The notes: a model not told the origin generated them from the letters alone. A stretch of DNA of 64,000 nucleotides from Streptomyces sp. NBC_00539 (GCF_036346105.1 NZ_CP107811.1:1240001-1304000), one strand, 5' to 3'. Positions 43,168 through 51,940 are shown, numbered from the stretch's first letter. Numbers and translations: made by a program.

Positions 43168-45864
43168 ATGTCCGAATCCCGCGGCTCGGCCCGCGAAAGC
43201 GTTCCCGGGGGCCTGACGCCGAACGGCGACCCTGTTCTCGCTGCTCGGTTCACGCTTCCTCATGTACCCAAGACGTTCATCCGCAGGGCCCGCTTGGCGC
43301 AGTGCCTCACCCGGGCCCTGACCGGTTCGGACCGTTTGGTGCTGGTCAACGGGCCGGCGGGGGCGGGCAAGACCTTGTTGGCCGCCGACTGGGTCCGTAC
43401 GGCGCTCCTGCCCGGCCCGATGGCGTGGCTGACGGTCGAGTCCGGCGACAACACCCCGGGAATCTTCTGGGCCTACGTCCTGGAGGCCTTGCGTCACCAC
43501 GGAATCCCTCTGCCCGACGACATCGCCGGTCCCGCTCGCCCGAGCGAGGTCGACGACTCGCTGCTGGCCCGGCTCGCCGCACACCTGAACGGCCGGACCG
43601 ACCCGGTGGTCCTCGTCCTCGACGAGTTCGAACGGATCTCCGCGCCGGAAGTTGCCGACGAACTCCAGTTCGTCCTTCACCACGCGGGGGCGGGGCTGCG
43701 CCTGCTCCTCATCAGCCGTACCGAGCCGCTGCTGCCGCTGCACCGGTACCGCGCCGCCGGCGAGCTGACGGAGATCCGCGCCGCCGACCTGGCGTTCCTG
43801 CCCGGGGAGACGGCCGAACTCGCGCGCTTGCACGGCCTGTCCCTGTCGGACGGGGGCACTCACGCGCTGACCGAACGCACCGGTGGATGGGTTGCGGGGC
43901 TGCGCCTGTGCATCCTCGCGGCGCAGCGGGCAGAGGACCCGGAGACCTTTCTGAAGGAATTCGAAACGGGGCAGAGCACCGTTGCGGACTTCCTGCTGGC
44001 CGAGGTGCTGGAAACCCAGTCCGCCGCGAGCCAGGACCTGCTGTTGCGGACCAGCATCTGCGAGCGGATCCACCCCGGCCTGGCGAACGCCCTCACCGGA
44101 CGGGACGATGCCGCTCCCGTCCTCGCGGAACTGCAACGCGCGAACGCGTTCGTCGAGCCGATCAGCCACTCGTGGTACCGGCTGCATCCCCTCTTCGCCG
44201 AGATCCTGCGCGCTCACCTGAACACCAGGCACCCCGGGCTGGAACACGAACTGCACGGCACGGCCGCCCGATGGCTGAGCGACGTCGGCCTGGTTGCGGA
44301 GGCCCTGCCGCACGCCGCCGACGCGGGGGACTGGGCGTTCGCCGCGGACCGGCTCGTTGACGACCTGGCGATCGGACAGCTCTTCACAGGGCTGAACGCG
44401 GACCGGCTCCGCGCGTTGTTCACCAGGATGGCGCCGGACACGCCCGGTCCCGCCGCCGGCCTGGTTCGCGCCGCCTGTGAGCTGGCTCGCTGCGACGTCG
44501 GCCGAGGGCTCGCGGACCTGGGCCGTGCCGAGGCACATCTGCCGCCGGTCGAAGCACAGGACGCGTCGGCCGCCCACCTGAGCTGTGCGTTGCTGCGGGT
44601 GATGGCCGGCCGGCTGCTCGGCTCGGCGGACATGGTCGAGTCCGCCTCCCGGCGGGCCGAGGAGCTCGAGGGACGGGAGGCCCTCGCGGAGCGTCTGGAG
44701 GCGCATCCGGAGATGCGCGTACTCAGGTTCGCCGCTCTGGGATCGGCTCGGCTGTGGGCAGGCCGCTTCGACGCGGCCCGGGCGGCGCTGACCTCTGCGG
44801 TGGAGGCGTCTCACGGGCCCTCCACTGCCCAGACGCAGCACGATGCCCTGGGCCGGCTCGCCCTGATCGACTTTCTCGAAGGGTGGCCGGGCCGGGCCGA
44901 GGAGCAGGCGCGGCTGGCGATCGCGGAGGCGGAGCGGTTCGGCTTGCCGCCCTCGGGTCGCACGTCCCTCGGGCGGCTGGTGCTGGCGGGCATCGACATC
45001 GAGCGCGACGATCTCGTCTCCGCCCGGGCCCATCTCCACCGGGCAACCCCGTCGTCTCCTTGCGCCCGTGACCCGATCACCGCGTGGTGGTGGTCCGTCA
45101 CGAGCTCGCGGCTGCTGGTTGCCGGCGGCGACCCCGTCCAGGCCCTCCAGGTCCTCGACGACATGCGGGAGACGCCGTCAGCCACCTCACCGCCCTTCTG
45201 GGTGGACGGTCAAGTGGCGCTGGCCGCGGCCGCGGCCCATACGGCTCGGGGGCACCCGTGGTCAGCGGTCGAGGCGCTGGCCGAGTGGCAGGACGCAGGG
45301 CTGCACTACGCGATCGCTTCGGCCCACGCCCGGCTGGCGGCCGGTGACCGCGACGCGGCCCGCGCGCTCCTCGACGCGTTGCCCGGCCCCAACGGCCACG
45401 GGCCGGCCGTGACGGTCCGGGCCCTGCTGGTGCGGGCGCAGGTGGCTCGCATGCTGGGTGACGAGGCCACGGCCCGGCATCTCATCGCCCGTGCCCTTAC
45501 CGTCGCCCGGCCCGGGCGTCTGAAGCGGCCGTTCTTGGAGGCCGGCCCCTGGCTCGGGCAACTGCTCGGCAGCGGGTCCCCTCCGGGGCGGGCGCATGAC
45601 TGGCTGTCGATCGGTCCGGTGGCAAAGGCGCAGGCCGCGGATGGCGTTGGGGCCGGCCCTGCTCCCGTGGCCGAGCCGCTCAGTGACCGGGAATGCGAAG
45701 TCCTGGGCCTACTGGCCCAGATGATGTCCACGCAGGAAATCGCCGCAGAGCTGTTCCTGTCCGTCAACACGGTCAAGACCCACTTGAAGAACATCTACCG
45801 CAAGCTCGCCGTGACCCGGCGTGGTGAGGCCGTGCGCCGGGCCCGGGAACTCCATCTGCTGTGA
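43168..45864 (+). CDS. LAL-type (MalT-like) LuxR-family transcriptional regulator
   Basis: 898 residues. The ATPase has Walker A LVNGPAGAGKTLLAADWV and Walker B VVLVLDEFERI near residues 150-160, followed by winged-helix and TPR-like helical repeats to about 800. The C-terminal LuxR HTH is LSDRECEVLGLLAQMMSTQEIAAELFLSVNTVKTHLKNIYRKL. These large regulators are activated by an inducer and ATP. The ATG at 43168 follows AAGGTGG. Targets unknown; the palindromes just downstream are candidates. Confidence 0.9.
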   Translation: MSESRGSARESVPGGLTPNGDPVLAARFTLPHVPKTFIRRARLAQCLTRALTGSDRLVLVNGPAGAGKTLLAADWVRTALLPGPMAWLTVESGDNTPGIFWAYVLEALRHHGIPLPDDIAGPARPSEVDDSLLARLAAHLNGRTDPVVLVLDEFERISAPEVADELQFVLHHAGAGLRLLLISRTEPLLPLHRYRAAGELTEIRAADLAFLPGETAELARLHGLSLSDGGTHALTERTGGWVAGLRLCILAAQRAEDPETFLKEFETGQSTVADFLLAEVLETQSAASQDLLLRTSICERIHPGLANALTGRDDAAPVLAELQRANAFVEPISHSWYRLHPLFAEILRAHLNTRHPGLEHELHGTAARWLSDVGLVAEALPHAADAGDWAFAADRLVDDLAIGQLFTGLNADRLRALFTRMAPDTPGPAAGLVRAACELARCDVGRGLADLGRAEAHLPPVEAQDASAAHLSCALLRVMAGRLLGSADMVESASRRAEELEGREALAERLEAHPEMRVLRFAALGSARLWAGRFDAARAALTSAVEASHGPSTAQTQHDALGRLALIDFLEGWPGRAEEQARLAIAEAERFGLPPSGRTSLGRLVLAGIDIERDDLVSARAHLHRATPSSPCARDPITAWWWSVTSSRLLVAGGDPVQALQVLDDMRETPSATSPPFWVDGQVALAAAAAHTARGHPWSAVEALAEWQDAGLHYAIASAHARLAAGDRDAARALLDALPGPNGHGPAVTVRALLVRAQVARMLGDEATARHLIARALTVARPGRLKRPFLEAGPWLGQLLGSGSPPGRAHDWLSIGPVAKAQAADGVGAGPAPVAEPLSDRECEVLGLLAQMMSTQEIAAELFLSVNTVKTHLKNIYRKLAVTRRGEAVRRARELHLL

Positions 45865-45888
45865 CGCCCCTGCGACGGTCGGCCGAGG

Positions 45889-45905
45889 TCACCCGGCCAG
45901 GGTGA
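45889..45905. promoter_or_regulatory. TCACCC-N5-GGGTGA operator, site 1
   Basis: TCACCC-GGCCA-GGGTGA, 25 bp after the LAL regulator stop and 78 bp before the small gene at 45983. Identical arms occur at 47031-47047 and 47108-47124. Confidence 0.55.
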
Positions 45906-45982
45906 TGCGCCGCTCCGCACGACGGCGCAGCATGGGGCACGCGGGGGCCTGGAGGGACTCCAGCTGCGAGGGATGCGTGTTC

Positions 45983-46180
45983 ATGGAATACGAGTTCCGC
46001 ATCGAGGGGCAGATGTCGAGGACGATGACCGACGCGTTCCCGGAGCTGGAGGGCTGCGTCGTGTCCGGACAGACCTTGCTGTTCGGTCAGGTCATCGACG
46101 AGGCGCATCTCTACGGGCTGCTCGCGCGGTTCCAGTCGCTGGGCCTCCATGTGGTGGAGATGCGCAGGACCGCTCTCTGA
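45983..46180 (+). CDS. Small conserved-looking hypothetical protein
   Basis: 65 residues beginning MEYEFRIEGQMSRTMTDAFPEL and ending LLARFQSLGLHVVEMRRTAL, an alternating strand-helix pattern like a small ferredoxin-type fold. GAGG lies at an acceptable distance before the ATG. Codon bias is good. No function recognised. Confidence 0.6.
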   Translation: MEYEFRIEGQMSRTMTDAFPELEGCVVSGQTLLFGQVIDEAHLYGLLARFQSLGLHVVEMRRTAL

Positions 46181-46224
46181 CGGGACATGACTCATCGGCG
46201 GACGCAACTGCCGTGGCAGCGGGC

Positions 46225-46405
46225 TCATTTGCAACCCCCCTCACACGGGCAGGGCGCGTCGTGCGACCGCTCGGCGTCGGCTTCCGCATACAGGCGCGTG
46301 ATCAGCGCGGGGGTTGTCCCTGACCCAGCAGTCCGGCCATCGTGGGCATCGGCCGGTCGAAGGCGCAGTCCAGGCTGCAGATCGCCCCGGCCGGCTCGGC
46401 CGGCA
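46225..46405 (-). pseudogene. Possible small gene broken in a C-run
   Basis: On the minus strand one frame gives AICSLDCAFDRPMPTMAGLLGQGQPP and then stops, while the next frame continues ALITRLYAEADAERSH and ends APCPCEGGCK. One extra C in the five-C run near 46307-46311 would join them. The upstream limit is unclear. A genuine frameshift, a sequencing error or chance are all possible. Confidence 0.3.
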
Positions 46406-46546
46406 GGCGGCACGTCCTGCCCCGGGCACCACGACTTCGAGCGGTGCTCGGGGGCAGGTCAGTGTGGTGGCGGCGGAGGGCGTTCCGTAGCAGCTTCCGC
46501 TCACCCTCTCACCGCCTCACCGCAGGCGGCCGCTTCGGCATGTCCG

Positions 46547-46951
46547 TCAGGGCTCTCGCCGCACGACGCACAGGCCCCAGATGACGAAGGCGTACAGCGC
46601 GATCAGGATGATCGACCAGAACGGGTAGTACGGGATCGACAGGAAGTTCGCGATGATCAGCAGTCCCGCGATGCAGACGCCGGCGACCCGGGCCCACGTG
46701 GCGCGGGCGAAGAGGCCGGCGCTGACGAGCAGGGCGATCACGCCGAGGATCAGCTGGATCCAGCCCCAGCTGGTCAGGTCGAACTTGAAGAGGTAGTTGG
46801 GGGTGGAGACGTAGACGTCGTCGTCGACGATCGCCATGATGCCGCGGAGGACGTCCAGGACGCCGGCGATGAACAGCAGGATGGCGGCGAACGTCGTCAG
46901 TCCGCCTGCCGCCCCCTCGGCTGTGTCCGAGCGGTTGTGAGTCGTGGTCAT
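46547..46951 (-). CDS. DUF7144-type four-helix membrane protein
   Basis: 134 residues with four transmembrane helices: TTFAAILLFIAGVLDVLRGIMAI, then SWGWIQLILGVIALLVSAGL, WARVAGVCIAGLLIIANFLSI and WSIILIALYAFVIWGLCVV. This pattern is the DUF7144 family of actinomycete membrane proteins, function unknown. ATG start at 46951. Two identical palindromes lie 80-170 bp upstream. Confidence 0.75.
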   Translation of the reverse strand: MTTTHNRSDTAEGAAGGLTTFAAILLFIAGVLDVLRGIMAIVDDDVYVSTPNYLFKFDLTSWGWIQLILGVIALLVSAGLFARATWARVAGVCIAGLLIIANFLSIPYYPFWSIILIALYAFVIWGLCVVRREP

Positions 46952-47030
46952 GGGTCTTCCTCACTTCGTCGGTGCGACGCAGCAGCCAACGCTGCTTCTT
47001 CCAGCATGTGAGGCGGCTCGGCAGGAATGA

Positions 47031-47047
47031 TCACCCGCGGCGGGTGA
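47031..47047. promoter_or_regulatory. TCACCC-N5-GGGTGA operator, site 2
   Basis: Perfect 17-bp palindrome TCACCCG-CGG-CGGGTGA between the DUF7144 gene and the small gene at 47114. Confidence 0.65.
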
Positions 47048-47107
47048 TGTCCGCAGGCCGGATCGCTGGTGCTCTGGCATCCCACGGACGGAGAGGGCCG
47101 GAGCCTG

Positions 47108-47124
47108 TCACCCGTGACGGGTGA
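47108..47124. promoter_or_regulatory. TCACCC-N5-GGGTGA operator, site 3
   Basis: TCACCCG-TGA-CGGGTGA, same arms as site 2 with centres 77 bp apart (about 7 helical turns), so one regulator could occupy both on one DNA face. It overlaps the GTG at 47114, suggesting the real start of that small gene may be elsewhere. Confidence 0.65.
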
Positions 47125-47323
47125 GGCGAGACCGGCTGTTCCCGGTGAGAGTGGTCAGCAGTACATCCACGCGGTGGACGTCTTACGCGACTGCCGAGGA
47201 CCGTTCCCGTTCCCCCGCGGCACGATCGACGGGGTCGTCGTCGATGTGTCCGGCGATCGCTACGTCGACCACGAGGCACAGGTAGTCGACCACGAGGCAC
47301 AGGTATACGTGCTGCTCGACTGA
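47114..47323 (+). CDS. Small hypothetical protein with a duplicated heptapeptide
   Basis: About 69 residues; start uncertain (GTG 47114 or 47069). The core GQQYIHAVDVLRDCRGPFPFPRGTIDG reads as strand-helix-strand. Near the C-terminus VDHEAQV occurs twice in a row because of a 21-bp tandem duplication. Not recognised. Confidence 0.4.
   Translation: MTGEARPAVPGESGQQYIHAVDVLRDCRGPFPFPRGTIDGVVVDVSGDRYVDHEAQVVDHEAQVYVLLD
47264..47305. repeat. Perfect 21-bp tandem duplication
   Basis: 47264-47284 and 47285-47305 are identical; the reading frame is kept, doubling the peptide VDHEAQV. Confidence 0.95.
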
Positions 47324-47374
47324 ACGGGCGCGATGCCCACGGCCAAGGAACGAGCCGGAAGAAGGGAGCCGGAG

Positions 47375-47740
47375 ATGGCCGGGAATGCGGACGGGGCGCA
47401 GGACGTCAACGCCCCTGACGAGTCGGACGCCCCCGTGTTCGACACTCTGGTCCAGATGACGCTCAACGCGTTCGAGCGATCCGGTCTGGACCCCGAGACG
47501 TACCTGCTGACCCGCATCGCGGCGCTGGTGGCCCTGGGGGCCTCCCCCGCCTCGTACCTGCTCAACGTCGGCGCCGCCGACGACATCGGCGTGCCCCCGG
47601 AAAAGGTCCGGGGCACCCTCGTGGCCATCGCCCCCGTGGTCGGCACCGCCCGCGTGGTGGCCGCCGCCGGCGGCATCGGTGAAGCTTTCGGGCTGCGCTT
47701 GTTGCCCGGCGGGGGAGAGGAAGAAGGAGCGGTGAAATGA
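47375..47740 (+). CDS. Carboxymuconolactone-decarboxylase-like (CMD) protein
   Basis: 121 residues from the ATG at 47375, chosen because AAGGGAG precedes it; ATG 47333 is an alternative. The helical core FDTLVQMTLNAFERSGLDPETYLLTRIAALVALGASPASYLLNVGAADDIGVPPEKVRGTLVAIAPVVGTARV matches the CMD fold. The AhpD-type CxxC is absent, so peroxidase activity is unlikely. Overlaps the next gene by ATGA. Confidence 0.7.
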   Translation: MAGNADGAQDVNAPDESDAPVFDTLVQMTLNAFERSGLDPETYLLTRIAALVALGASPASYLLNVGAADDIGVPPEKVRGTLVAIAPVVGTARVVAAAGGIGEAFGLRLLPGGGEEEGAVK

Positions 47741-48138
47741 ATCTGGCCTACGACTACCCGGTCCTCGGAGCGTTCTGGACCGTCATGTGGATCTTCCTCT
47801 GGATCCTGTGGATCGTCCTGCTCTTCCGGATCATCGTCGACATCTTCCGGGACGACACGCTCGGCGGGGGCGGCAAGACCGGATGGCTCATCTTCGTGGT
47901 GCTGCTGCCGTTCCTCGGCGTGTTCGTCTACGTCCTGGCCCGGGGCAAGGGCATGGGCAAGCGCGAGGTGAAGCACGCCCAGGAGCAGAAGCAGGCTTTC
48001 GACGAATACGTCCGGGACGCCGCCTTCAGTGGGGCCGGGAGCGAGGCGGATCAACTCGCCAGGCTCTCCGAGATGCGCGCCAAGGGCGACATCACCGACG
48101 CCGAATTCCAGCAGGCCAAGGCGAAGATCCTCCACTGA
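47737..48138 (+). CDS. PLDc_N plus SHOCT membrane protein
   Basis: 133 residues. Two N-terminal helices (AFWTVMWIFLWILWIVLLFRIIVDIF and TGWLIFVVLLPFLGVFVYVLA) form the cardiolipin-synthase N-terminal type anchor (PLDc_N). The C-terminal ADQLARLSEMRAKGDITDAEFQQAKAKIL is a SHOCT motif, thought to mediate protein or membrane contacts. Coupled to the CMD-like gene. Confidence 0.85.
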   Translation: MNLAYDYPVLGAFWTVMWIFLWILWIVLLFRIIVDIFRDDTLGGGGKTGWLIFVVLLPFLGVFVYVLARGKGMGKREVKHAQEQKQAFDEYVRDAAFSGAGSEADQLARLSEMRAKGDITDAEFQQAKAKILH

Positions 48139-48208
48139 GCGCCGGGAGGTCGCGTCGCACCGGCCGCCGGCGGCAGCCGGTGCGGCGCCCTGTGACGCTT
48201 CCTCGGGA

Positions 48209-49627
48209 TCAGGCGGCCTCGGCCCGCAGCCGCCCGGCCTTGATGGCGTCGACGAGCGCCTGGTGGTCCCGCTCGTTCTGGTCGGCGTACCGCTCTGCGA
48301 ACGTCACCAACGCCCGGTCGAACGAATCGCCGCCGCCCAGATACGCGGCGATGGCGATGCGGTCACCGGACCTGGCGTGCGCGCGGGCCAGCGTCGCCCC
48401 GCACAGAGCGCCGAACGTGCGCATGCCACGCGGCACCATCTCTTCGGCCACCGCCACCCACTTCCAGTCCCGCAACTGCCTCACGTAGAAGTCCCGCCGT
48501 CGCCCGTCGATTCCGTCGACCCGCTCCCAACCCAGGAAGATGTCGCTGGTGGCCTGCATCAGCCGCTGCCCGGAGACGACCCGCTCGCCCTGCGTCGGGT
48601 AGGCGCTGGGCCCGGCGTGGGGCGCCAGCACGGACTCGTCGGCCTCCTTTGCCTGGAGGAACAGCGGGTCCTTGCCGTCCCGGCCCAGCAGGAGCACGAT
48701 CCAGCAGCGCGTGCCCACACTGCCGACGCCCACGACCTTGCGTGCCATGTCGGCCACCCGGTACTGCTCCAGCAGGAACCGCCGGTCCGACTGGAGGGTT
48801 TTGCCGTAACGCTCCATCAGTCGGGTGATCTGCTGCTCCAGCCGCTCGCGCGATGCGTCCGGCAGCAGGTCCTCCAGAGGGGTGATGAGCGGCGGATCGG
48901 GGGTGATCCGCCGCTTGCCGTCGACGATCGTGGTGAGCTTGTCGAAGACCTGAACGGTGTCGTGCGCCCGTGCCTTGGTCACGGCCTGCGCCCAGCGTTC
49001 ACGGCCCCGCGCGGACAGGTCCGCCCCGAACCGGCCCTGTACCCATGCCTCGTCGAACTGGGCGTACCAGACGGCCAGGTTGCCGATACCGGCGAAGGCC
49101 CGCATGCTCTCGCGGTAGGAGCGCACGGTGGCCCGTACGATCTTCGCCCGCTCCTTGGTGCTGAAGCCGTTTTCCCGGCCGGCGATGACGAGGCTGGCGG
49201 CCAGCCGCTTGACGTCCCACTCCCAAGGGCCGGGCAGCGTCTCGTCGAAGTCGTTGATGTCGAACATGAGCCGGCGCTCAGGGGAGGCCAGCAGCCGGAA
49301 GTTCAGCATGTGGGCGTCACCGCACAGTTGGGCGCGGAGCCCCGTCCTCGGTGTGTCCGCGAGGTCCGACGCCATGATGGCGGCGGCCCCGCGGTAGAAC
49401 CGGAACGGCGACTCGGACATCCTTCCGTAGCGGATCGGTACGAGTTCGGGCAGCCGCGTCGCCGACTGCCGCTCGATGATCTCCAACGGATCCGGCCGCT
49501 CGGGCCCCGGCGAGAACTCGACGTGGCTGGAGCGGGGTACGGCGGCCCGCGCCTCCTTGCCCAGCGCGGCCCGCTCCCGTGCAGTGCGGTGCCGCAGGGT
49601 GCGGCCGTCCAGGTGGTTCTCGGCCAT
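48209..49627 (-). CDS. DUF2252 family protein
   Basis: 472 residues, typical length. Motifs of the family, which resembles a protein/aminoglycoside-kinase fold: RMSESPFRFYRGAAAIMASDL, QLCGDAHMLNFRLLASPERRLMFDINDFDETLPGPWEWDVKRLAAS and KVVGVGSVGTRCWIVLLLG. Function unknown, although HxN and DxD-like residues suggest a phosphotransferase. ATG start at 49627. It shares its strand with the membrane protein upstream. Confidence 0.87.
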   Translation of the reverse strand: MAENHLDGRTLRHRTARERAALGKEARAAVPRSSHVEFSPGPERPDPLEIIERQSATRLPELVPIRYGRMSESPFRFYRGAAAIMASDLADTPRTGLRAQLCGDAHMLNFRLLASPERRLMFDINDFDETLPGPWEWDVKRLAASLVIAGRENGFSTKERAKIVRATVRSYRESMRAFAGIGNLAVWYAQFDEAWVQGRFGADLSARGRERWAQAVTKARAHDTVQVFDKLTTIVDGKRRITPDPPLITPLEDLLPDASRERLEQQITRLMERYGKTLQSDRRFLLEQYRVADMARKVVGVGSVGTRCWIVLLLGRDGKDPLFLQAKEADESVLAPHAGPSAYPTQGERVVSGQRLMQATSDIFLGWERVDGIDGRRRDFYVRQLRDWKWVAVAEEMVPRGMRTFGALCGATLARAHARSGDRIAIAAYLGGGDSFDRALVTFAERYADQNERDHQALVDAIKAGRLRAEAA

Positions 49628-49683
49628 GGCAGCGGCTCCAGGGATGGACACGTGACTCGGCAGGGCACTCGGGACGGGCAGGG

Positions 49684-51024
49684 TCAGTGGGCGGCGGTAC
49701 CGGCCCGGGGCGAAGCCGCCGGTGCGGAGCCGCCGTCGTCCAGGAATTCGCGGATCGCAAAGCCCACCAGGACGATCACGGCGGTCCACACCACGACCGC
49801 CGTCGTCGGGTAGCTCCAGGTGAACAGCACGATCGCGGCGATCACCAGGATGGCCACCCCGATCCAGCGCTTGAAGCGGTGGACGAACCGCCCGACCGCA
49901 CCGAGACGAAGCCCCGCCGATGTCGTCACGTCGCGCAGGGCGCCGATGCTCCTGCGGCAACCGGTCCGCGTGAGGACGGCGATCCGGGACGGCCCCGCGA
50001 GGAAGGCGGCGACGGCGGTGAAGAGGGCGACCGCGGCGAGCGCCCGCACACCGGCCCGCAGGAACTTCACCAGTGCGTCGTACACGGTTCCCGCCGCGGC
50101 CTGGGACGCCCCGGGGGGCAGATGGTTGAGATAGACGTCGCGGGCGACGGTGAGGCCGATCCCGAGAACCAGCATGGCGACGAACACGGCCAGCGCGGCC
50201 CCGATGAGCGCGTGCCGGCGGTTGAACGCCACGTACACTCCGGCGGCCGCGAACAGCAACGCGATGACGGGCAGCCAGCCGCCGAGGATCTCCAGCACTC
50301 TCATGTAGGTCTTGATCTTGCCGACGTCTTCCGACGCGAACACCACGAAGTTCGTGTGGACGGCCGGGATCTTCGCTGCCGGTGAGAAGCCCGCGTCGAC
50401 CAGCTGGTCCTTCACCTGGGCGACGATCGGACCGAGGTCGATGACGACCTGGTTGTTCTCGAGCTTGACCGCGCTGTCGGAATGACCCGTCAGCGCCTTG
50501 TCCAGCGCCGTGTGCGCCCTGCGGTTGCCGTTCACCCAGACCTTCTCGAACGCACTGCTGGTGACCACCCGCTCCACCGTGCTGCTGACCACCCGCTTGA
50601 GACCGCTCGAGATCGGTTTGTCCAGACCGCCCAGCAACGTGGCCAGCCGCGGTGGGGCACCTTTCTCCGCGGCCGCGTCCGTCAGCTCCTTGACCAGCGC
50701 GTCCACGTCGATCTGCGCCAGCACGGCGGCGGTGACCCGGTTGGTGACCGCCTCCTGCACGTCGGGATCGCTCGCCAGCGGCCCGACGGTGGCGACGTAG
50801 CGGTCGGTGTCCTGCACGATGCTGTTGGCCCACACCGCCACGACGGACAGCATCGACAGCAGCGCGGCGAGGAGGATCAGCACCGCCGAGCCGAGTGAGC
50901 GAAGCGGGTGGTGCCGTGGCAGACCTGCCGGCCGGGAACCCTCCAGGGCGTTCACCCGCTGCCGCAGATCGGCCAGCTCGCTGCGCTCCGCGGCCGAGAG
51001 CTGCTTGCCACCGTGGTCGCTCAT
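49684..51024 (-). CDS. Large integral membrane protein, function unknown
   Basis: 446 residues. An N-terminal coiled-coil-like segment (SAAERSELADLRQRVNALEG) is followed by a helix at about 38-60 and an extracytoplasmic domain of about 180 residues with repeated VTNRVTAAVLAQIDVDALVKEL-type helices. Four more helices lie between about 245 and 430. The ATG at 51024 is preferred to a longer frame because it begins a natural N-terminus and follows GGGGG. Confidence 0.65.
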   Translation of the reverse strand: MSDHGGKQLSAAERSELADLRQRVNALEGSRPAGLPRHHPLRSLGSAVLILLAALLSMLSVVAVWANSIVQDTDRYVATVGPLASDPDVQEAVTNRVTAAVLAQIDVDALVKELTDAAAEKGAPPRLATLLGGLDKPISSGLKRVVSSTVERVVTSSAFEKVWVNGNRRAHTALDKALTGHSDSAVKLENNQVVIDLGPIVAQVKDQLVDAGFSPAAKIPAVHTNFVVFASEDVGKIKTYMRVLEILGGWLPVIALLFAAAGVYVAFNRRHALIGAALAVFVAMLVLGIGLTVARDVYLNHLPPGASQAAAGTVYDALVKFLRAGVRALAAVALFTAVAAFLAGPSRIAVLTRTGCRRSIGALRDVTTSAGLRLGAVGRFVHRFKRWIGVAILVIAAIVLFTWSYPTTAVVVWTAVIVLVGFAIREFLDDGGSAPAASPRAGTAAH

Positions 51025-51126
51025 GGCCCCCAGCAGATCTGTCCGGCGAACGGCGCGCGACCTGGGCCGAGCCAGTCGGGTGAACGGGTACCGAGGTGCG
51101 ACGGCGGCACCCCGATGATGCAATTG

Positions 51127-51141
51127 GGTGAGGGGGTCACC
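51127..51141. promoter_or_regulatory. GGTGA-N5-TCACC palindrome
   Basis: GGTGA-GGGGG-TCACC, 31 bp before the GTG of the DUF6325 gene. It has the same arms and spacing as the site at 42866-42880. Confidence 0.4.
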
Positions 51142-51172
51142 GGGAGCATGAGCGAACACCAGAGGTGACGTC

Positions 51173-51625
51173 GTGAGCGACGAATTCGAAGACGTGGGCG
51201 AAGTGGGCCCGATCGACTATCTGGTCGTCGAGTTTCCCGGTAACCGGATGACGGGCGAGGGCTTCCCCATCCTCGTCGATCTCGTGGACCGCGGCCTGAT
51301 CCGGATCCTGGACCTGATGTTCGTCAAGAAGGACGACGACGGATCCGTGACCGGCATGGAGATCGCAGACCTCACCGGCGACGGCCGGCTCGACCTGGCC
51401 GTCTTCGAGGGAGCGTCGTCAGGGCTCCTGGGCCAGGATGACCTCGAGGAGGCGGGCGCCGCGCTGGAGCCCGGCAGTTCCGCAGGCATCCTGATCTACG
51501 AGAACCTGTGGGCCGCCCCCTTCGCCGCCGCGCTGCGTCGCGGCGGAGGCCGGATGGTCGCCTCCGGGCGGATCCCGGTGACCGACCTCGTCGACGCCCT
51601 CGAGGCGATCGAGGCCGCTCACTAG
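51173..51625 (+). CDS. DUF6325 family protein
   Basis: 150 residues. VGPIDYLVVEFPGNRMTGEGFPILVDLVDRGLIRILDLMFVKKDDDGSV is the typical DUF6325/DUF1269-like start, and SSAGILIYENLWAAPFAAALRRGGGRMVASGRIP follows. Soluble alpha/beta protein of unknown function, regularly encoded before a SHOCT protein as here. GTG start with GAGG upstream. Confidence 0.82.
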   Translation: MSDEFEDVGEVGPIDYLVVEFPGNRMTGEGFPILVDLVDRGLIRILDLMFVKKDDDGSVTGMEIADLTGDGRLDLAVFEGASSGLLGQDDLEEAGAALEPGSSAGILIYENLWAAPFAAALRRGGGRMVASGRIPVTDLVDALEAIEAAH

Positions 51626-51658
51626 GGCAGAGCTCGACAGGACAGAAGGGACACAGCC

Positions 51659-51940
51659 ATGCCAGGTCTCCTCCGCGGGGTAGCGCGCACCGCCGTCGTC
51701 GCCGGAACGGCGACCGCCGTGTCGAACCGTGTATCACGCCGACAGCAGGGACGATGGGCGGCGCAGCAAGAACCCCAGCCGGCGTCCTACGCCGAACCGC
51801 CGGCGGCTCCGGCGGCTCCGGCGGCTCCCGACATGACGAGCAAGATCGAGCAGCTGAAGCAGCTCGGCGAGCTCAAGAACCAAGGCGTGCTCACAGAGGC
51901 CGAGTTCGAGGAACAGAAGCGCAACATCCTCGCGTCATGA
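51659..51940 (+). CDS. SHOCT domain protein
   Basis: 93 residues: basic, mildly hydrophobic N-terminus (LLRGVARTAVVAGTATAVSNRVSRRQQ), a Pro/Ala linker with repeated PAAPA, and a C-terminal SHOCT motif (IEQLKQLGELKNQGVLTEAEFEEQKRNIL). Second gene of the DUF6325 pair. Confidence 0.87.
   Translation: MPGLLRGVARTAVVAGTATAVSNRVSRRQQGRWAAQQEPQPASYAEPPAAPAAPAAPDMTSKIEQLKQLGELKNQGVLTEAEFEEQKRNILAS

Noticed and set aside
48209-50833. 874-codon minus-strand frame
   Set aside because: Its upstream half is antisense-like, Arg/Gly-rich shadow of the membrane protein gene. DUF2252 begins at the ATG at 49627.
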